Positions 52,905 to 61,389 of a stretch of DNA of 64,000 nt are shown here, in pieces. The stretch covers positions 2,418,001-2,482,000 of the forward strand of contig OY764195.2 of assembly GCA_963668245.2 (NCBI GenBank), given 5' to 3'. The DNA comes from Anoxybacterium sp963668245. Its GTDB lineage: Bacteria; Bacillota; Clostridia; Peptostreptococcales; Anaerovoracaceae. Every line of letters begins with the position of its first letter. The first letter of the stretch is position 1. The notes under the pieces are model-generated. The model worked only from the letters and a program-made list of their open reading frames with translations. It did no database searches and had not been told where the DNA came from. A program made the translations under genes and the position numbers.

Positions 52905-52935
52905 GAAAAAACTCTGCTGCCATCTGTCAACAGAG
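52905..52935 (-). terminator. Terminator after the CoA-transferase gene
   Basis: Minus-strand ACTCTGTTG / CAGCAGAGT hairpin followed by TTTTTTC; T-rich on the plus strand as well. Confidence 0.8.
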
Positions 52936-52952
52936 TTTTTTCTTTTATAATA

Positions 52953-54287
52953 TCATTTGTTTTTCTTTCTCCATATTTTTAATTCTTTCGCTTCTGCTAT
53001 GAGATCATCTCTGAAGTCAGGATGGGCAATTGAAACCAAAGCCTCTGCTCTCTGCCAAGAAGACATCCCCTTTAGATTCACCTTGCCATACTCTGTTACA
53101 ACATAATGCACAGTTGCACGCGTATCAGTAATGACAGATCCAAGTGTCATCATGCCTTTGATTCTTGAATGAATCTTCCCGTTTTTATCAGTAAAGGTAG
53201 ATGGTAAACAGATAAAACTCTTGCCTCCTTTTGAATTATAAGCGCCTTCAACAAAATCAAGCTGTCCGCCAGAACCACTGATAATACTTGGTCCTGCCGT
53301 CTCCGAACAAACTTGACCTGAAAGATCGATTTCCACCGCACTATTGATGGACATCAACCGATCGATTTGTGATGCTATAAAAGGGTGATTCGTATAATTT
53401 ACAGGATATGCAGCCAACGCTGGGTTATCATGCATAAAATCATATAGTTTCTGAGTTCCTGCCGCAAAAGAGAAAGCCATTCTTCCTTTGTCGATATTTT
53501 TTCTCATGCCAGTTACGCGTCCAGCCTCCACCATATCAACAAATCCGTCCACAAGCATTTCCGTATGAATACCTAAGTCCCTTAAGTCAGAATCTGCAAG
53601 CATCTTTCCTAATGCATTTGGCATACCGCCAATGCCTAATTGGATGCAAGATCCGTCTTCGATTTCTGTAAGAACATAATCAGCAATCATTTTATCAATA
53701 TCAGTTGGAGCTGCTGACGGAAGTACTGGTAATCCAGACCTTCCACCTTCAACAATATAATCCACATCAGAAATATGAACTGCATGCTCATATCCACCAT
53801 GAACCTTTGGCATATCCTCATTGACTTCAACAATAACAGTCTTTGCTTTTTCAATCGCTGCAGCCAAATGTGAGATGGAAACACCAAGGCTAAAATATCC
53901 GAATTCATCCATTGGAGCCACTTGAACCATGACAACATCAGTTTGACAGTTTTCTCTGATAAAACGTGGTACCTCTGAGTACTTAATCGGAATATAGTAA
54001 GCCATCCCCTTCTGTGCAAGCTTTCTTTCATAGCCACTTAAATGCATACTATTCCATGTAAAATGTTCTCCAGTGGGATCCTCCTCGATAAATGGCATTG
54101 GCTTCATAATGACACCGCCACGCATGTTTACATCAAATAGTTCGTCTTTTCTCTTCGCCAGAGCCTCTCCTAACAATCCAGGATAGCTTGCACCCCAAGC
54201 AAATTCAACCCAGTCTCCGCTTTCTACAACCTTTACAGCCTGTTCTGCAGTTGTACATTTTTTTCTGTAATCATCCATAAACATCAT
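52953..54287 (-). CDS. Acyl-CoA:acetate CoA-transferase, 4-hydroxybutyrate CoA-transferase-like
   Basis: 444 residues. The catalytic glutamate that forms the CoA thioester is E243 in GIHTEMLVDG; GIGGMPNALG (218-227) and the GSGGQLDFVEGA oxyanion-loop region are intact. Closest in pattern to AbfT of Clostridium aminobutyricum (about 438 residues). In this setting it may exchange CoA among butyrate, acetate and glutarate or 5-hydroxyvalerate; 4-hydroxybutyryl-CoA dehydratase is not in the window. It has its own sigma-54 promoter at 54418-54432. GAGGAG precedes ATG. Confidence 0.87.
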   Translation of the reverse strand: MMFMDDYRKKCTTAEQAVKVVESGDWVEFAWGASYPGLLGEALAKRKDELFDVNMRGGVIMKPMPFIEEDPTGEHFTWNSMHLSGYERKLAQKGMAYYIPIKYSEVPRFIRENCQTDVVMVQVAPMDEFGYFSLGVSISHLAAAIEKAKTVIVEVNEDMPKVHGGYEHAVHISDVDYIVEGGRSGLPVLPSAAPTDIDKMIADYVLTEIEDGSCIQLGIGGMPNALGKMLADSDLRDLGIHTEMLVDGFVDMVEAGRVTGMRKNIDKGRMAFSFAAGTQKLYDFMHDNPALAAYPVNYTNHPFIASQIDRLMSINSAVEIDLSGQVCSETAGPSIISGSGGQLDFVEGAYNSKGGKSFICLPSTFTDKNGKIHSRIKGMMTLGSVITDTRATVHYVVTEYGKVNLKGMSSWQRAEALVSIAHPDFRDDLIAEAKELKIWRKKNK

Positions 54288-54417
54288 GATTTCTCCTCTG
54301 TTTTTTCATAGTATTTTCGATTTTACATATTGAAAGCTATCTTTGCAAGAATTATTTAAGTTTTCTTCCTTTTCTTCCCTTTCAGCCTTCTGACAAATGC
54401 CTTCACTTATAAATAAA

Positions 54418-54432
54418 GCAAGATGTATGCCA
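54418..54432 (-). promoter_or_regulatory. Sigma-54 promoter of the CoA-transferase gene
   Basis: Minus strand TGGCAT-ACATC-TTGC, about 130 bp before the start codon and directly after the T-run of the preceding gene's terminator. No exact TACACCTGTA lies upstream; a 7/10 match is inside the aldehyde dehydrogenase gene. Confidence 0.65.
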
Positions 54433-54473
54433 AAAAAAGAATACTGCACCGCCTACCTTAGTAAACGATGCAG
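54432..54473 (-). terminator. Terminator after the aldehyde dehydrogenase gene
   Basis: Minus-strand CTGCATCG / CGGTGCAG (one T-G pair) followed by TATTCTTTTTTT. Confidence 0.75.
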
Positions 54474-54505
54474 CGTTCTATAGAATGAGAGCTACCCTTA
54501 TAAAC

Positions 54506-55870
54506 TTAGTTCCAGATTTCCTCTGGTGTAGGAATATGTGCGTCTGGGTTTGTATATGCAATACGACTAATATTAATCAGATGTCTGTAGTTCAGATTCT
54601 CACTGATACTGTTGTTTCCCCATGAACCACAACCAAGGGTTCCTGTTGGTGCTAATCCATTGGTATAAGCTCCACCCAGTCCGCTTGAACCGATTCCGTT
54701 TACTAGAAATCTTGATACAGGAATGTTTTCAGCGGCATATTCAATGTTTTTCTTGGTAAAGGAATGCATTACCATGCTGTGTCCCTTACCTTCATAATCC
54801 AAGTTTGCATTCACAATGTCCACGCCTTCTTCCCATGACTTGTATGTGTATGCTGCTAAGATTGGGAATAGCTTTTCCTTTGCAAAAGGATCTGCTCTGC
54901 CTGGACCATCTGCTTTTACAATGAGAAGCTTAGTATCTTCTGGAACCTTAATTCCAGCCATTTCTGCGATTCTATGCGCAGTCAAGCCGACGCAACCTTT
55001 ATTCAACGCTCCATCCGGAAACACCTTATTGCGCAGCGCAATGACTTCCGCTGGATTTGAAATATAGGCTGCTCCTTGTGACTTAAATTCCTCAATAATT
55101 TCATCGAATCTGCTTTCTGGACAAATAATACTTTGCTCACAGGTACACAGTACGCCGTTGTCATAAATTCTTCCTCGGATAATTTTCGGCACGGCATCTT
55201 TGATATCAGCGTCTTCATCAATTAAGCATTGATTATTTCCAGCTCCTACTCCAAACGCTGGTTTTCCGCTACTGTAAGCAACCTTTACCATTCCTGGTCC
55301 ACCCGTAGAAATACATTCATCCGTCATTTTCATAACCAAGTTAGAAAGATCCAACGTTGGTTCTGGAATAATCTGCACCAAATTTTCCGGTGCTCCTACT
55401 TCTTTCAAGTATTGATTAATGTATTCAACGGTTTTGACTCCGCACTCTTTTGCACTTGGATGTGGGCATATGACAATAGCATTTCGCCCCTTCAATGCAA
55501 TCATAGCATTGTGCATTGGTGTCATAACTGGATTTGTAACAGGTGTTACCGCTCCAATGATTCCGATTGGTTTACCAACTTCAACAATACCTTCGTCTTC
55601 AAAATACTGAAGTACGCCAACACTCTTCTTGTCTTTTAGGTAGTTCCAAACGGCCATTGCTTTTCCTTTGTTCTTCATCACCTTATCTTCATAGCTGCCC
55701 ATTCCAGTTTCATCAATCGCCATACGAGCTAGTTCTTCGCCATTGTCATACACAGCCTTACCAACCGCCTTAACAACCACATCTACTTGCTCTTGGTTAT
55801 AAGATTCAAACTCTTTCTGTGCTTTTTTTGCCTTTTCGATGATATCTGATACATATTCAATCATATCCAT
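54506..55870 (-). CDS. CoA-acylating semialdehyde dehydrogenase (SucD/EutE-like)
   Basis: Oxidises an aldehyde plus CoA to the acyl-CoA with NAD(P). 454 residues with the catalytic cysteine C242 in DNGVLCTCEQS (a second Cys, C244, sits two residues later where relatives often have Ser) and GAVTPVTNPV near residues 106-115. Like succinate-semialdehyde dehydrogenase of Clostridium kluyveri. Beside aminotransferases and glutaryl-CoA dehydrogenase, glutarate semialdehyde to glutaryl-CoA is the likely reaction. ATG at 55870 is preferred over GTG at 55879, which is too close to AGGAG. Confidence 0.88.
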   Translation of the reverse strand: MDMIEYVSDIIEKAKKAQKEFESYNQEQVDVVVKAVGKAVYDNGEELARMAIDETGMGSYEDKVMKNKGKAMAVWNYLKDKKSVGVLQYFEDEGIVEVGKPIGIIGAVTPVTNPVMTPMHNAMIALKGRNAIVICPHPSAKECGVKTVEYINQYLKEVGAPENLVQIIPEPTLDLSNLVMKMTDECISTGGPGMVKVAYSSGKPAFGVGAGNNQCLIDEDADIKDAVPKIIRGRIYDNGVLCTCEQSIICPESRFDEIIEEFKSQGAAYISNPAEVIALRNKVFPDGALNKGCVGLTAHRIAEMAGIKVPEDTKLLIVKADGPGRADPFAKEKLFPILAAYTYKSWEEGVDIVNANLDYEGKGHSMVMHSFTKKNIEYAAENIPVSRFLVNGIGSSGLGGAYTNGLAPTGTLGCGSWGNNSISENLNYRHLINISRIAYTNPDAHIPTPEEIWN

Positions 55871-55943
55871 ATAATCCACATCTCCTTTTCATGATTTGTT
55901 CCATTTACAGTATCGGGAGCTTACCCCTTCCAACTATATGATT

Positions 55944-57296
55944 CTATTTGAAATGTTTTTCGTATACTACTGCCATAGATTCATCTAAAATTTCTAATGC
56001 TTTTCTAACATGCTCTTCTGTAATATTTAGTGGTGGTTCGATACGAATTGTTTTGGCATTAATCAAGGATCCCGATAAGAGAAGTCTTCTGTTGAATGCC
56101 TCATAGACAACTTCATAACCCATATCACCATCACTGAATTCCATTGCTATCATTAATCCTCTACCACGATATGTAGGAAGAAGCTTTGGATATTTCTGAT
56201 GCAGTTTTTCAAGTCCTTCCATGAAAATTGCACCCGATTTCTGTGCCTTTCCACAGAGATCTTCACCCAGAATAACATTAAATGCTGCAATACCAGCAGA
56301 AGTTGCCAGAGGATTTCCACCCGTGGTAGTACTATGAAGCAATGGATCTGGGAACATACCTCTGAAAGCTCTTTCCGTACAAACGCATGCACTAAGAGGA
56401 ACCACACTACCTGAAATAGATTTTCCAAGGCAAAGAATATCAGGTGCTACGTTGGAATAATCTGTTGCAAATAAGTATCCAGTTCTTCCCATACCTGCTT
56501 GTACTTCGTCAGCAACCATCATAATATCATACTTATCACAAAGCTCTCTGATACCAGGGATAAAATCATCTGGTGGAATCTGTACGCCACCTTCACCTTG
56601 AATTGGTTCATAAACAATAGCAGCTGGAAGTTCTCCTGTAAATTCCATTACATCCAGCATCTTTCTTAAATAATCAAGATCCCCAAAAGGTGCGTGTCTT
56701 GTTCCTTGCAATAATGGTAAGAAAGGTCCTCTGAAATGTTCTTTTGATGTCAATGATAATGCACCCATTGTTTTTCCGTGGAAATCATTTTTAAATGCCA
56801 CATAATAATGTCTTCCCGTAGCTAGTGTAGCCATTTTCAATGCACACTCGATGGATTCAGTTCCTGAACTTGTAAAGAACGTATACTGCAAGTCTCCAGG
56901 AGTTACATCTGCCAGAATTCTAGCTAAAAGACTTCTATTTGCGTCGATTAGTTCTGCACTAGAAAGCGGTTGTTTTGCCAACTGATTGGTTACTGTTTCT
57001 ACAACAGTTGGATGCCTATGTCCACAGTTAAATGCACCGAATCCACCAAGACAATCGATGTAGGTATTTCCGTGCAAATCAGTAAACGTATCCCCATTTG
57101 CCATCCATTCCATTGCCATAGCATCTTCACCAGCTGATTTTCTGTATTCTAAAAATCCTGGATTGATATGATTATTGAAATTATTTCTAGTTTCTTTAAT
57201 GAAATACTCCATTTCTTCATCATTCATTGACTTTTGGGAAATGGTTTTCATTGCATATTCGGTGTATTTTAAAACCTCATCAAAACTTTTTCTCAT
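55944..57296 (-). CDS. Class-III aminotransferase, putrescine/cadaverine aminotransferase (PatA)-like
   Basis: 450 residues, colinear with E. coli PatA (YgjG): NPGFLEYRKS, DCLGGFGAFNCGHRHP, LAKQPLSSAEL, FTSSGTES (phosphate cup), D263 and the PLP lysine K292 (LCLGKSISG), and LINAKTIRIEPPL. PatA moves the amino group of putrescine or cadaverine to 2-oxoglutarate. GGAGGAATAAG precedes ATG, 53 bp after the other aminotransferase. It makes the amine-derived aldehyde feeding the island. Ends in TAG. Confidence 0.85.
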   Translation of the reverse strand: MRKSFDEVLKYTEYAMKTISQKSMNDEEMEYFIKETRNNFNNHINPGFLEYRKSAGEDAMAMEWMANGDTFTDLHGNTYIDCLGGFGAFNCGHRHPTVVETVTNQLAKQPLSSAELIDANRSLLARILADVTPGDLQYTFFTSSGTESIECALKMATLATGRHYYVAFKNDFHGKTMGALSLTSKEHFRGPFLPLLQGTRHAPFGDLDYLRKMLDVMEFTGELPAAIVYEPIQGEGGVQIPPDDFIPGIRELCDKYDIMMVADEVQAGMGRTGYLFATDYSNVAPDILCLGKSISGSVVPLSACVCTERAFRGMFPDPLLHSTTTGGNPLATSAGIAAFNVILGEDLCGKAQKSGAIFMEGLEKLHQKYPKLLPTYRGRGLMIAMEFSDGDMGYEVVYEAFNRRLLLSGSLINAKTIRIEPPLNITEEHVRKALEILDESMAVVYEKHFK

Positions 57297-57349
57297 TTCT
57301 TATTCCTCCAAAATAATCATAAAATCAAAATTGCCTCTCTGTTGATTGG

Positions 57350-58570
57350 CTAATTCTTAGCAGCTGCTTCTTCTACTGCTTCTTTCAAAACATCAAAGGC
57401 TTTGTCACAATCTTCTTTCGTTGCAATTAGCGGTGGTACCATACGAATAATTGTATTTCCGATTGCTGTGACAAGAAGTCTACGATCGATACAACCATGC
57501 TTGATTTCTAAAGCACCGTTGAAATCAAAATCTACTCCAACAATCAGCCCCTTTCCTCTCACTTCTTTTACATGAGGAAGCGTAGCCAATTTTTCCATGA
57601 AGTATGTACCAACGTCATCAGCATTTTCTGCCAGTTTATTATCCAGTAATTCTTTTACTTGCGCATATGCCGCAGCGCAGCATACTGGGCTACCACCAAA
57701 GGTAGTACCGTGCGCACCTGCATTAAATGCAGAAGCCACTTTGTTAGTTGCACAGATAGCACCAATTGGCATGCCTCCGCCAATTCCCTTTGCCATAGAA
57801 ACGATATCGGGCTTCACATCATAATGCATATAAGCCATAACCTTTCCTGTTCTGCACCAACCTGTTTGGATCTCATCCATTAAAAGAAGCAATCCCTTTT
57901 CATCACAAAGCTTACGGATTCCCTGCAAGAACTCCATTGTTGCAGGTCGTACGCCACCTTCTCCCTGAATCGGTTCAAGCATGATTGCAATTGTGTTTTC
58001 TGTAATTGCATCTTTAAATGAATCAAGGTTATTAAAGTCAGCATAAGTAAAGCCTGGCAACATTGGTTTGAAACCAACCTGACATGCATTATCTGGCTGA
58101 CCAGTAGCAGACATCCCCCCGTATGTTCTACCGTGAAAGCTACTTTTTGCAGTTATAATATGATACTTTTCTGGACCAAAATTATCAGTTCCGTACTTTC
58201 TGGCAAGCTTTATCATCGCTTCATTTGCTTCAGTACCAGAATTCTGATAGAAGATTTTATCCATTCCGATTGTTGTACACACAAGCTCAGCCAATACAGC
58301 CTGTGGTATGGTATATGGATAATTAAAGGCATGCATGATTTCTCCAACTTGTTCACGAACAGCAGCTACAACCTTTTCATTGCAGCTACCCGCATTATTT
58401 ACAGCAATGCCACCGTAAAAATCCAAGTATGGTTGATCATTTTCGTCATAAAGATACATTCCCTTGGCTCTTGTGGCCACAAAAGGGAAGCGCTGGTAAG
58501 TTTCAATCATGTACTTATTGGTAAGATCCATCACTTCCTGCGCAGTTAATTTGACACTTTGTAATTGCAT
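57350..58570 (-). CDS. Class-III omega-aminotransferase (acetylornithine/4-aminobutyrate type)
   Basis: 406 residues. FYGGIAVNNAG, YQNSGTEANEAMIKLARKY, FHGRTYG, D232 and PLP lysine K261 (MAKGIGGGMPIGA) are standard ArgD/GabT-group signatures. In this operon a 5-aminovalerate or 4-aminobutyrate role fits better than arginine synthesis, as no arg genes are nearby. The start is ATG at 58570 with GGAGG; earlier in-frame codons lack a site. First gene of the aminotransferase-patA-aldehyde dehydrogenase unit. Ends in TAG. Confidence 0.87.
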   Translation of the reverse strand: MQLQSVKLTAQEVMDLTNKYMIETYQRFPFVATRAKGMYLYDENDQPYLDFYGGIAVNNAGSCNEKVVAAVREQVGEIMHAFNYPYTIPQAVLAELVCTTIGMDKIFYQNSGTEANEAMIKLARKYGTDNFGPEKYHIITAKSSFHGRTYGGMSATGQPDNACQVGFKPMLPGFTYADFNNLDSFKDAITENTIAIMLEPIQGEGGVRPATMEFLQGIRKLCDEKGLLLLMDEIQTGWCRTGKVMAYMHYDVKPDIVSMAKGIGGGMPIGAICATNKVASAFNAGAHGTTFGGSPVCCAAAYAQVKELLDNKLAENADDVGTYFMEKLATLPHVKEVRGKGLIVGVDFDFNGALEIKHGCIDRRLLVTAIGNTIIRMVPPLIATKEDCDKAFDVLKEAVEEAAAKN

Positions 58571-58686
58571 TTTGCAAAACCTCCATTCCTCAACAAGCAA
58601 CTTTTCTGTCCCCAATTGGCAGATTCAGGAAATCTCGTTTGGTTATGCTCATCTTAAACCTTATAGCAATTACAAAGTCAATAGGC

Positions 58687-59535
58687 TTAAATTATTTTTT
58701 TCTTTTTTTGCTTAATTGGAACCTGAAGCTTGAAAAAAGCGTTCCTGTCATAATTGTTAAACGTTGGGAATTCAATCAGTATTTCGCTAATGCAATCCCC
58801 CCGAACCTCAAAATTGTGTTCGGAAATATAATCCATTAACATTTTTAATGATTCTTCCTCTTTGTTAAATCCGTAACAGTACGTACACAAAAACATGCCC
58901 TCTGGAATTACCTCTATTCCATCATCAGATTGGAAATCATCTTCCACAAACAAAATAACCTCAGTGGCCCACATATTCTTCTTTTGGAAGTGCTCCCGCC
59001 GTATCATACTTCCAACATTACAGAAATAACACATCGGTAAGTGATGCAATGCATAATTCTTTTTCAAAGATCGTAAAATATGTTCATAATAGTCCATCCC
59101 ATAACTATAACAGTTGATTTTTGTATCATAACAGAAAATCCTTCTCTCTTTGATATATTCCATGATGACCGTGCATTCTTCTGGTGCAGATTCATATCGT
59201 TTATAGTTTTCAATAGAGCGTTCGATTGCCTGTTTCGCAAAATGCATTTCCAACATCTGGTTTTCTATGTTTTTCTTTTGCAATTCGAGTATTTGCTTGA
59301 ATTTTCTAATATCTTTTTCATCCAAGCATTCCTTAATTTGAATCAGATTCATGCCCAATGCTTTCATATGCTGAATCATATCCAGTTGGGCACATTGTTT
59401 AATATTATAATACCGATATCCAGTTTCTGCGTTGATTTCACTTGGTTCCAGCAATTTCATTTTGTCATATAAACGCAATGCCTGTTCTGATACGCCGTTG
59501 ATTTTTGCCATTGTACCAATGGTAATATGATCCAT
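58687..59535 (-). CDS. MerR-family regulator with GyrI-like effector domain
   Basis: 282 residues. N-terminal winged helix (ITIGTMAKINGVSEQALRLYDK), a coiled dimerisation helix (about 75-120) and a C-terminal ligand domain of the BltR/BmrR kind. Such regulators activate adjacent promoters on binding amphipathic compounds. It lies between the aminotransferase operon and the divergent nhaC-like gene and may control either. The start could also be TTG at 59547, which has AGAGG seven bases before it. Confidence 0.83.
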   Translation of the reverse strand: MDHITIGTMAKINGVSEQALRLYDKMKLLEPSEINAETGYRYYNIKQCAQLDMIQHMKALGMNLIQIKECLDEKDIRKFKQILELQKKNIENQMLEMHFAKQAIERSIENYKRYESAPEECTVIMEYIKERRIFCYDTKINCYSYGMDYYEHILRSLKKNYALHHLPMCYFCNVGSMIRREHFQKKNMWATEVILFVEDDFQSDDGIEVIPEGMFLCTYCYGFNKEEESLKMLMDYISEHNFEVRGDCISEILIEFPTFNNYDRNAFFKLQVPIKQKKKKII

Positions 59536-59653
59536 AATCTTATCCAACCTGCTACCTCTTTTCTTTCCATAATTTTGACTAAATTATAACAAAAAACCTT
59601 ATACCTACCACAGAGTTTTTTAGAATATTCAGAATATTACTATTGTTTTCGCA

Positions 59654-59682
59654 TTTACTTTCAAAAAATACGGGCATATAAT
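59654..59682 (+). promoter_or_regulatory. Sigma-70-type promoter of the nhaC-like gene
   Basis: TTTACT, 17 bases, TATAAT. The -10 sits in a GGGCATATAATGTGCCC palindrome, and a GCGGA/TCCGC hairpin follows in the leader, so regulation at this site is plausible. Confidence 0.5.
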
Positions 59683-59740
59683 GTGCCCATAGATGCGGAA
59701 AAGTGTCTCCGCACCAAATATTATGAAGGAGGTTATTTTA

Positions 59741-61321
59741 ATGGAAGTAGGATTCTGGGCAGTCGTTCCGCCTCTTCTTACCATTGTTTTGGCAATCGCT
59801 ACAAAAGAAGTGCTCCTTTCACTGTTTATCGGTGTGTATACAGGATGCCTTATTATTGTAGGCGGTAATCCACTCGGTGGTTTTGAGAAGATGATGGAAA
59901 TTATCCTTGCAAAACTAACCGATCCATGGAACATGCAAGTATTGATTATTGTCATACTCCTTGGTGGCATGATTGGACTTTTAACAAGGTCTGGGGGCTC
60001 AACTGCATTTGGGAATTTGTTGGGTCAAAAAATCAAAACGAAGAAAGGTGCTCAGGGCACGACATGGCTAATCGGTCTTCTCATTTTCTTCGATGATTAT
60101 TTCAATGCATTAACCAACGGTGCTATCATGCGGCCAATCAGCGATAAGTTTGGCGTATCTAGAGAAAAACTTTCATACATTATTGATTCAACTGCAGTTG
60201 GAATCTGTTTGGTAGTACCACTCTCCAGCTGGGTCGCATTTATTTGTTCGTTGATTGCAGACAGCTATGCCAGTGCTGGCGTAGAAGAAGATTCCTTCAA
60301 AGCGTTTCTTATGTGCATTCCTTTTAATTACTATGCATGGTTATCTATTATTATGGTAATTGTCGTTGTTTATCTTGGACTAGATTATGGTCCGATGGCA
60401 AAAGCTGAAAAAAGAACAATGGAAACTGGCGCACTTTGCGATAAAACATTTAGCGGTGGCGGTGCTGATGAAGATGATTTTTCATCAATCGAACAAAAGA
60501 ATGGTGCAGCAATTGATTTATTAGCACCGATTTTATTGCTCATTATCTGTGCACTTGGCTTTATGCTCTATACAGGCGGCTTCTTTTCCAGCTTTGATTT
60601 GATGGATGCAGTCAATAACATGGACGGTATGCTCGCTCTATCATATGCGGTGTTTATAGCCGTTCTATTTGCAATTATACTCTATGCAGTTCGTGGCCTT
60701 TCCAAACTAAGCGATTCAATCGCTGCGTTTGTTATTGGTACCAAGTCTATGCTGTTTGTAGTTATCCTCTTAGCCTTTGCGTGGAGCATAGGTGGTGTAG
60801 GAGAAGAATTAGATACGGCTGGATACATTTCAACATTATTTGTAGGAAATGTTCCTCCATTTCTTATTGCATTCATCATCTTCGTATTCTCCTGCCTCAT
60901 GACATTCTCAACAGGAGCTACTTGGGGAACTTACGCAATTATGATTCCTTTAGCTGTACCACTTGCTCTTGCAATGGATGTTAGTGTGTATGCATGTGTC
61001 GCAGCAGTTATTGGCGGAGGCGGTTTTGGAAACCACTGTTCTCCACTTGCTGATACAGCAATCTTATCTTCTGCCGCTGCAAATATCAGACACACTGATC
61101 ATATTAAAACGCAGATTCCTTATTCTGTTACATGTGCTGGTGTTGCCTGCGTTGGATTCTTGATATCTGGATTTATGGACAATTGGATTATACCAATGAT
61201 CGTTGTTCTAGCTCTATTTATAACATCTGTGTTTGTTCTAAACAAGATATTTGGAGCAAACAGGTACGTCATATCAGAGGTTGCCGTCGACGAAGACGAC
61301 ATGGAACATCAATCCGTGTAA
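59741..61321 (+). CDS. NhaC family Na+/H+ antiporter
   Basis: 526 residues, about 11-12 membrane segments. LIFFDDYFNALTNGAIMRP and STGATWGTYAIMIPLA with GNHCSPLADTAILSS are hallmarks of the NhaC/YuiF-MleN group. The start is ATG at 59741 behind GAAGGAGG; an upstream in-frame ATG at 59693 is in the leader hairpin. It probably returns Na+ exported by the GcdB pump or exchanges fermentation acids with cations. MleN-type substrate exchange is the main alternative. Confidence 0.88.
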   Translation: MEVGFWAVVPPLLTIVLAIATKEVLLSLFIGVYTGCLIIVGGNPLGGFEKMMEIILAKLTDPWNMQVLIIVILLGGMIGLLTRSGGSTAFGNLLGQKIKTKKGAQGTTWLIGLLIFFDDYFNALTNGAIMRPISDKFGVSREKLSYIIDSTAVGICLVVPLSSWVAFICSLIADSYASAGVEEDSFKAFLMCIPFNYYAWLSIIMVIVVVYLGLDYGPMAKAEKRTMETGALCDKTFSGGGADEDDFSSIEQKNGAAIDLLAPILLLIICALGFMLYTGGFFSSFDLMDAVNNMDGMLALSYAVFIAVLFAIILYAVRGLSKLSDSIAAFVIGTKSMLFVVILLAFAWSIGGVGEELDTAGYISTLFVGNVPPFLIAFIIFVFSCLMTFSTGATWGTYAIMIPLAVPLALAMDVSVYACVAAVIGGGGFGNHCSPLADTAILSSAAANIRHTDHIKTQIPYSVTCAGVACVGFLISGFMDNWIIPMIVVLALFITSVFVLNKIFGANRYVISEVAVDEDDMEHQSV

Positions 61322-61332
61322 TTATAACACTA

Positions 61333-61370
61333 AAAAAAATGGAGAGTAAGTACTTCTCCATTTTTTTTTT
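61333..61370. terminator. Bidirectional terminator between nhaC-like gene and pyk
   Basis: AAAATGGAGA / TCTCCATTTT with nine bases between; T10 on the plus strand and T8 on the minus strand. Confidence 0.9.
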
Positions 61371-61389
61371 GCAATTCAAGATATTTATA

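Noticed and set aside
58571..58640. Sigma-54 promoter before the aminotransferase gene
   Set aside because: A TTGC is present but the GG element is one base out of register, so it does not meet the pattern of the other four.
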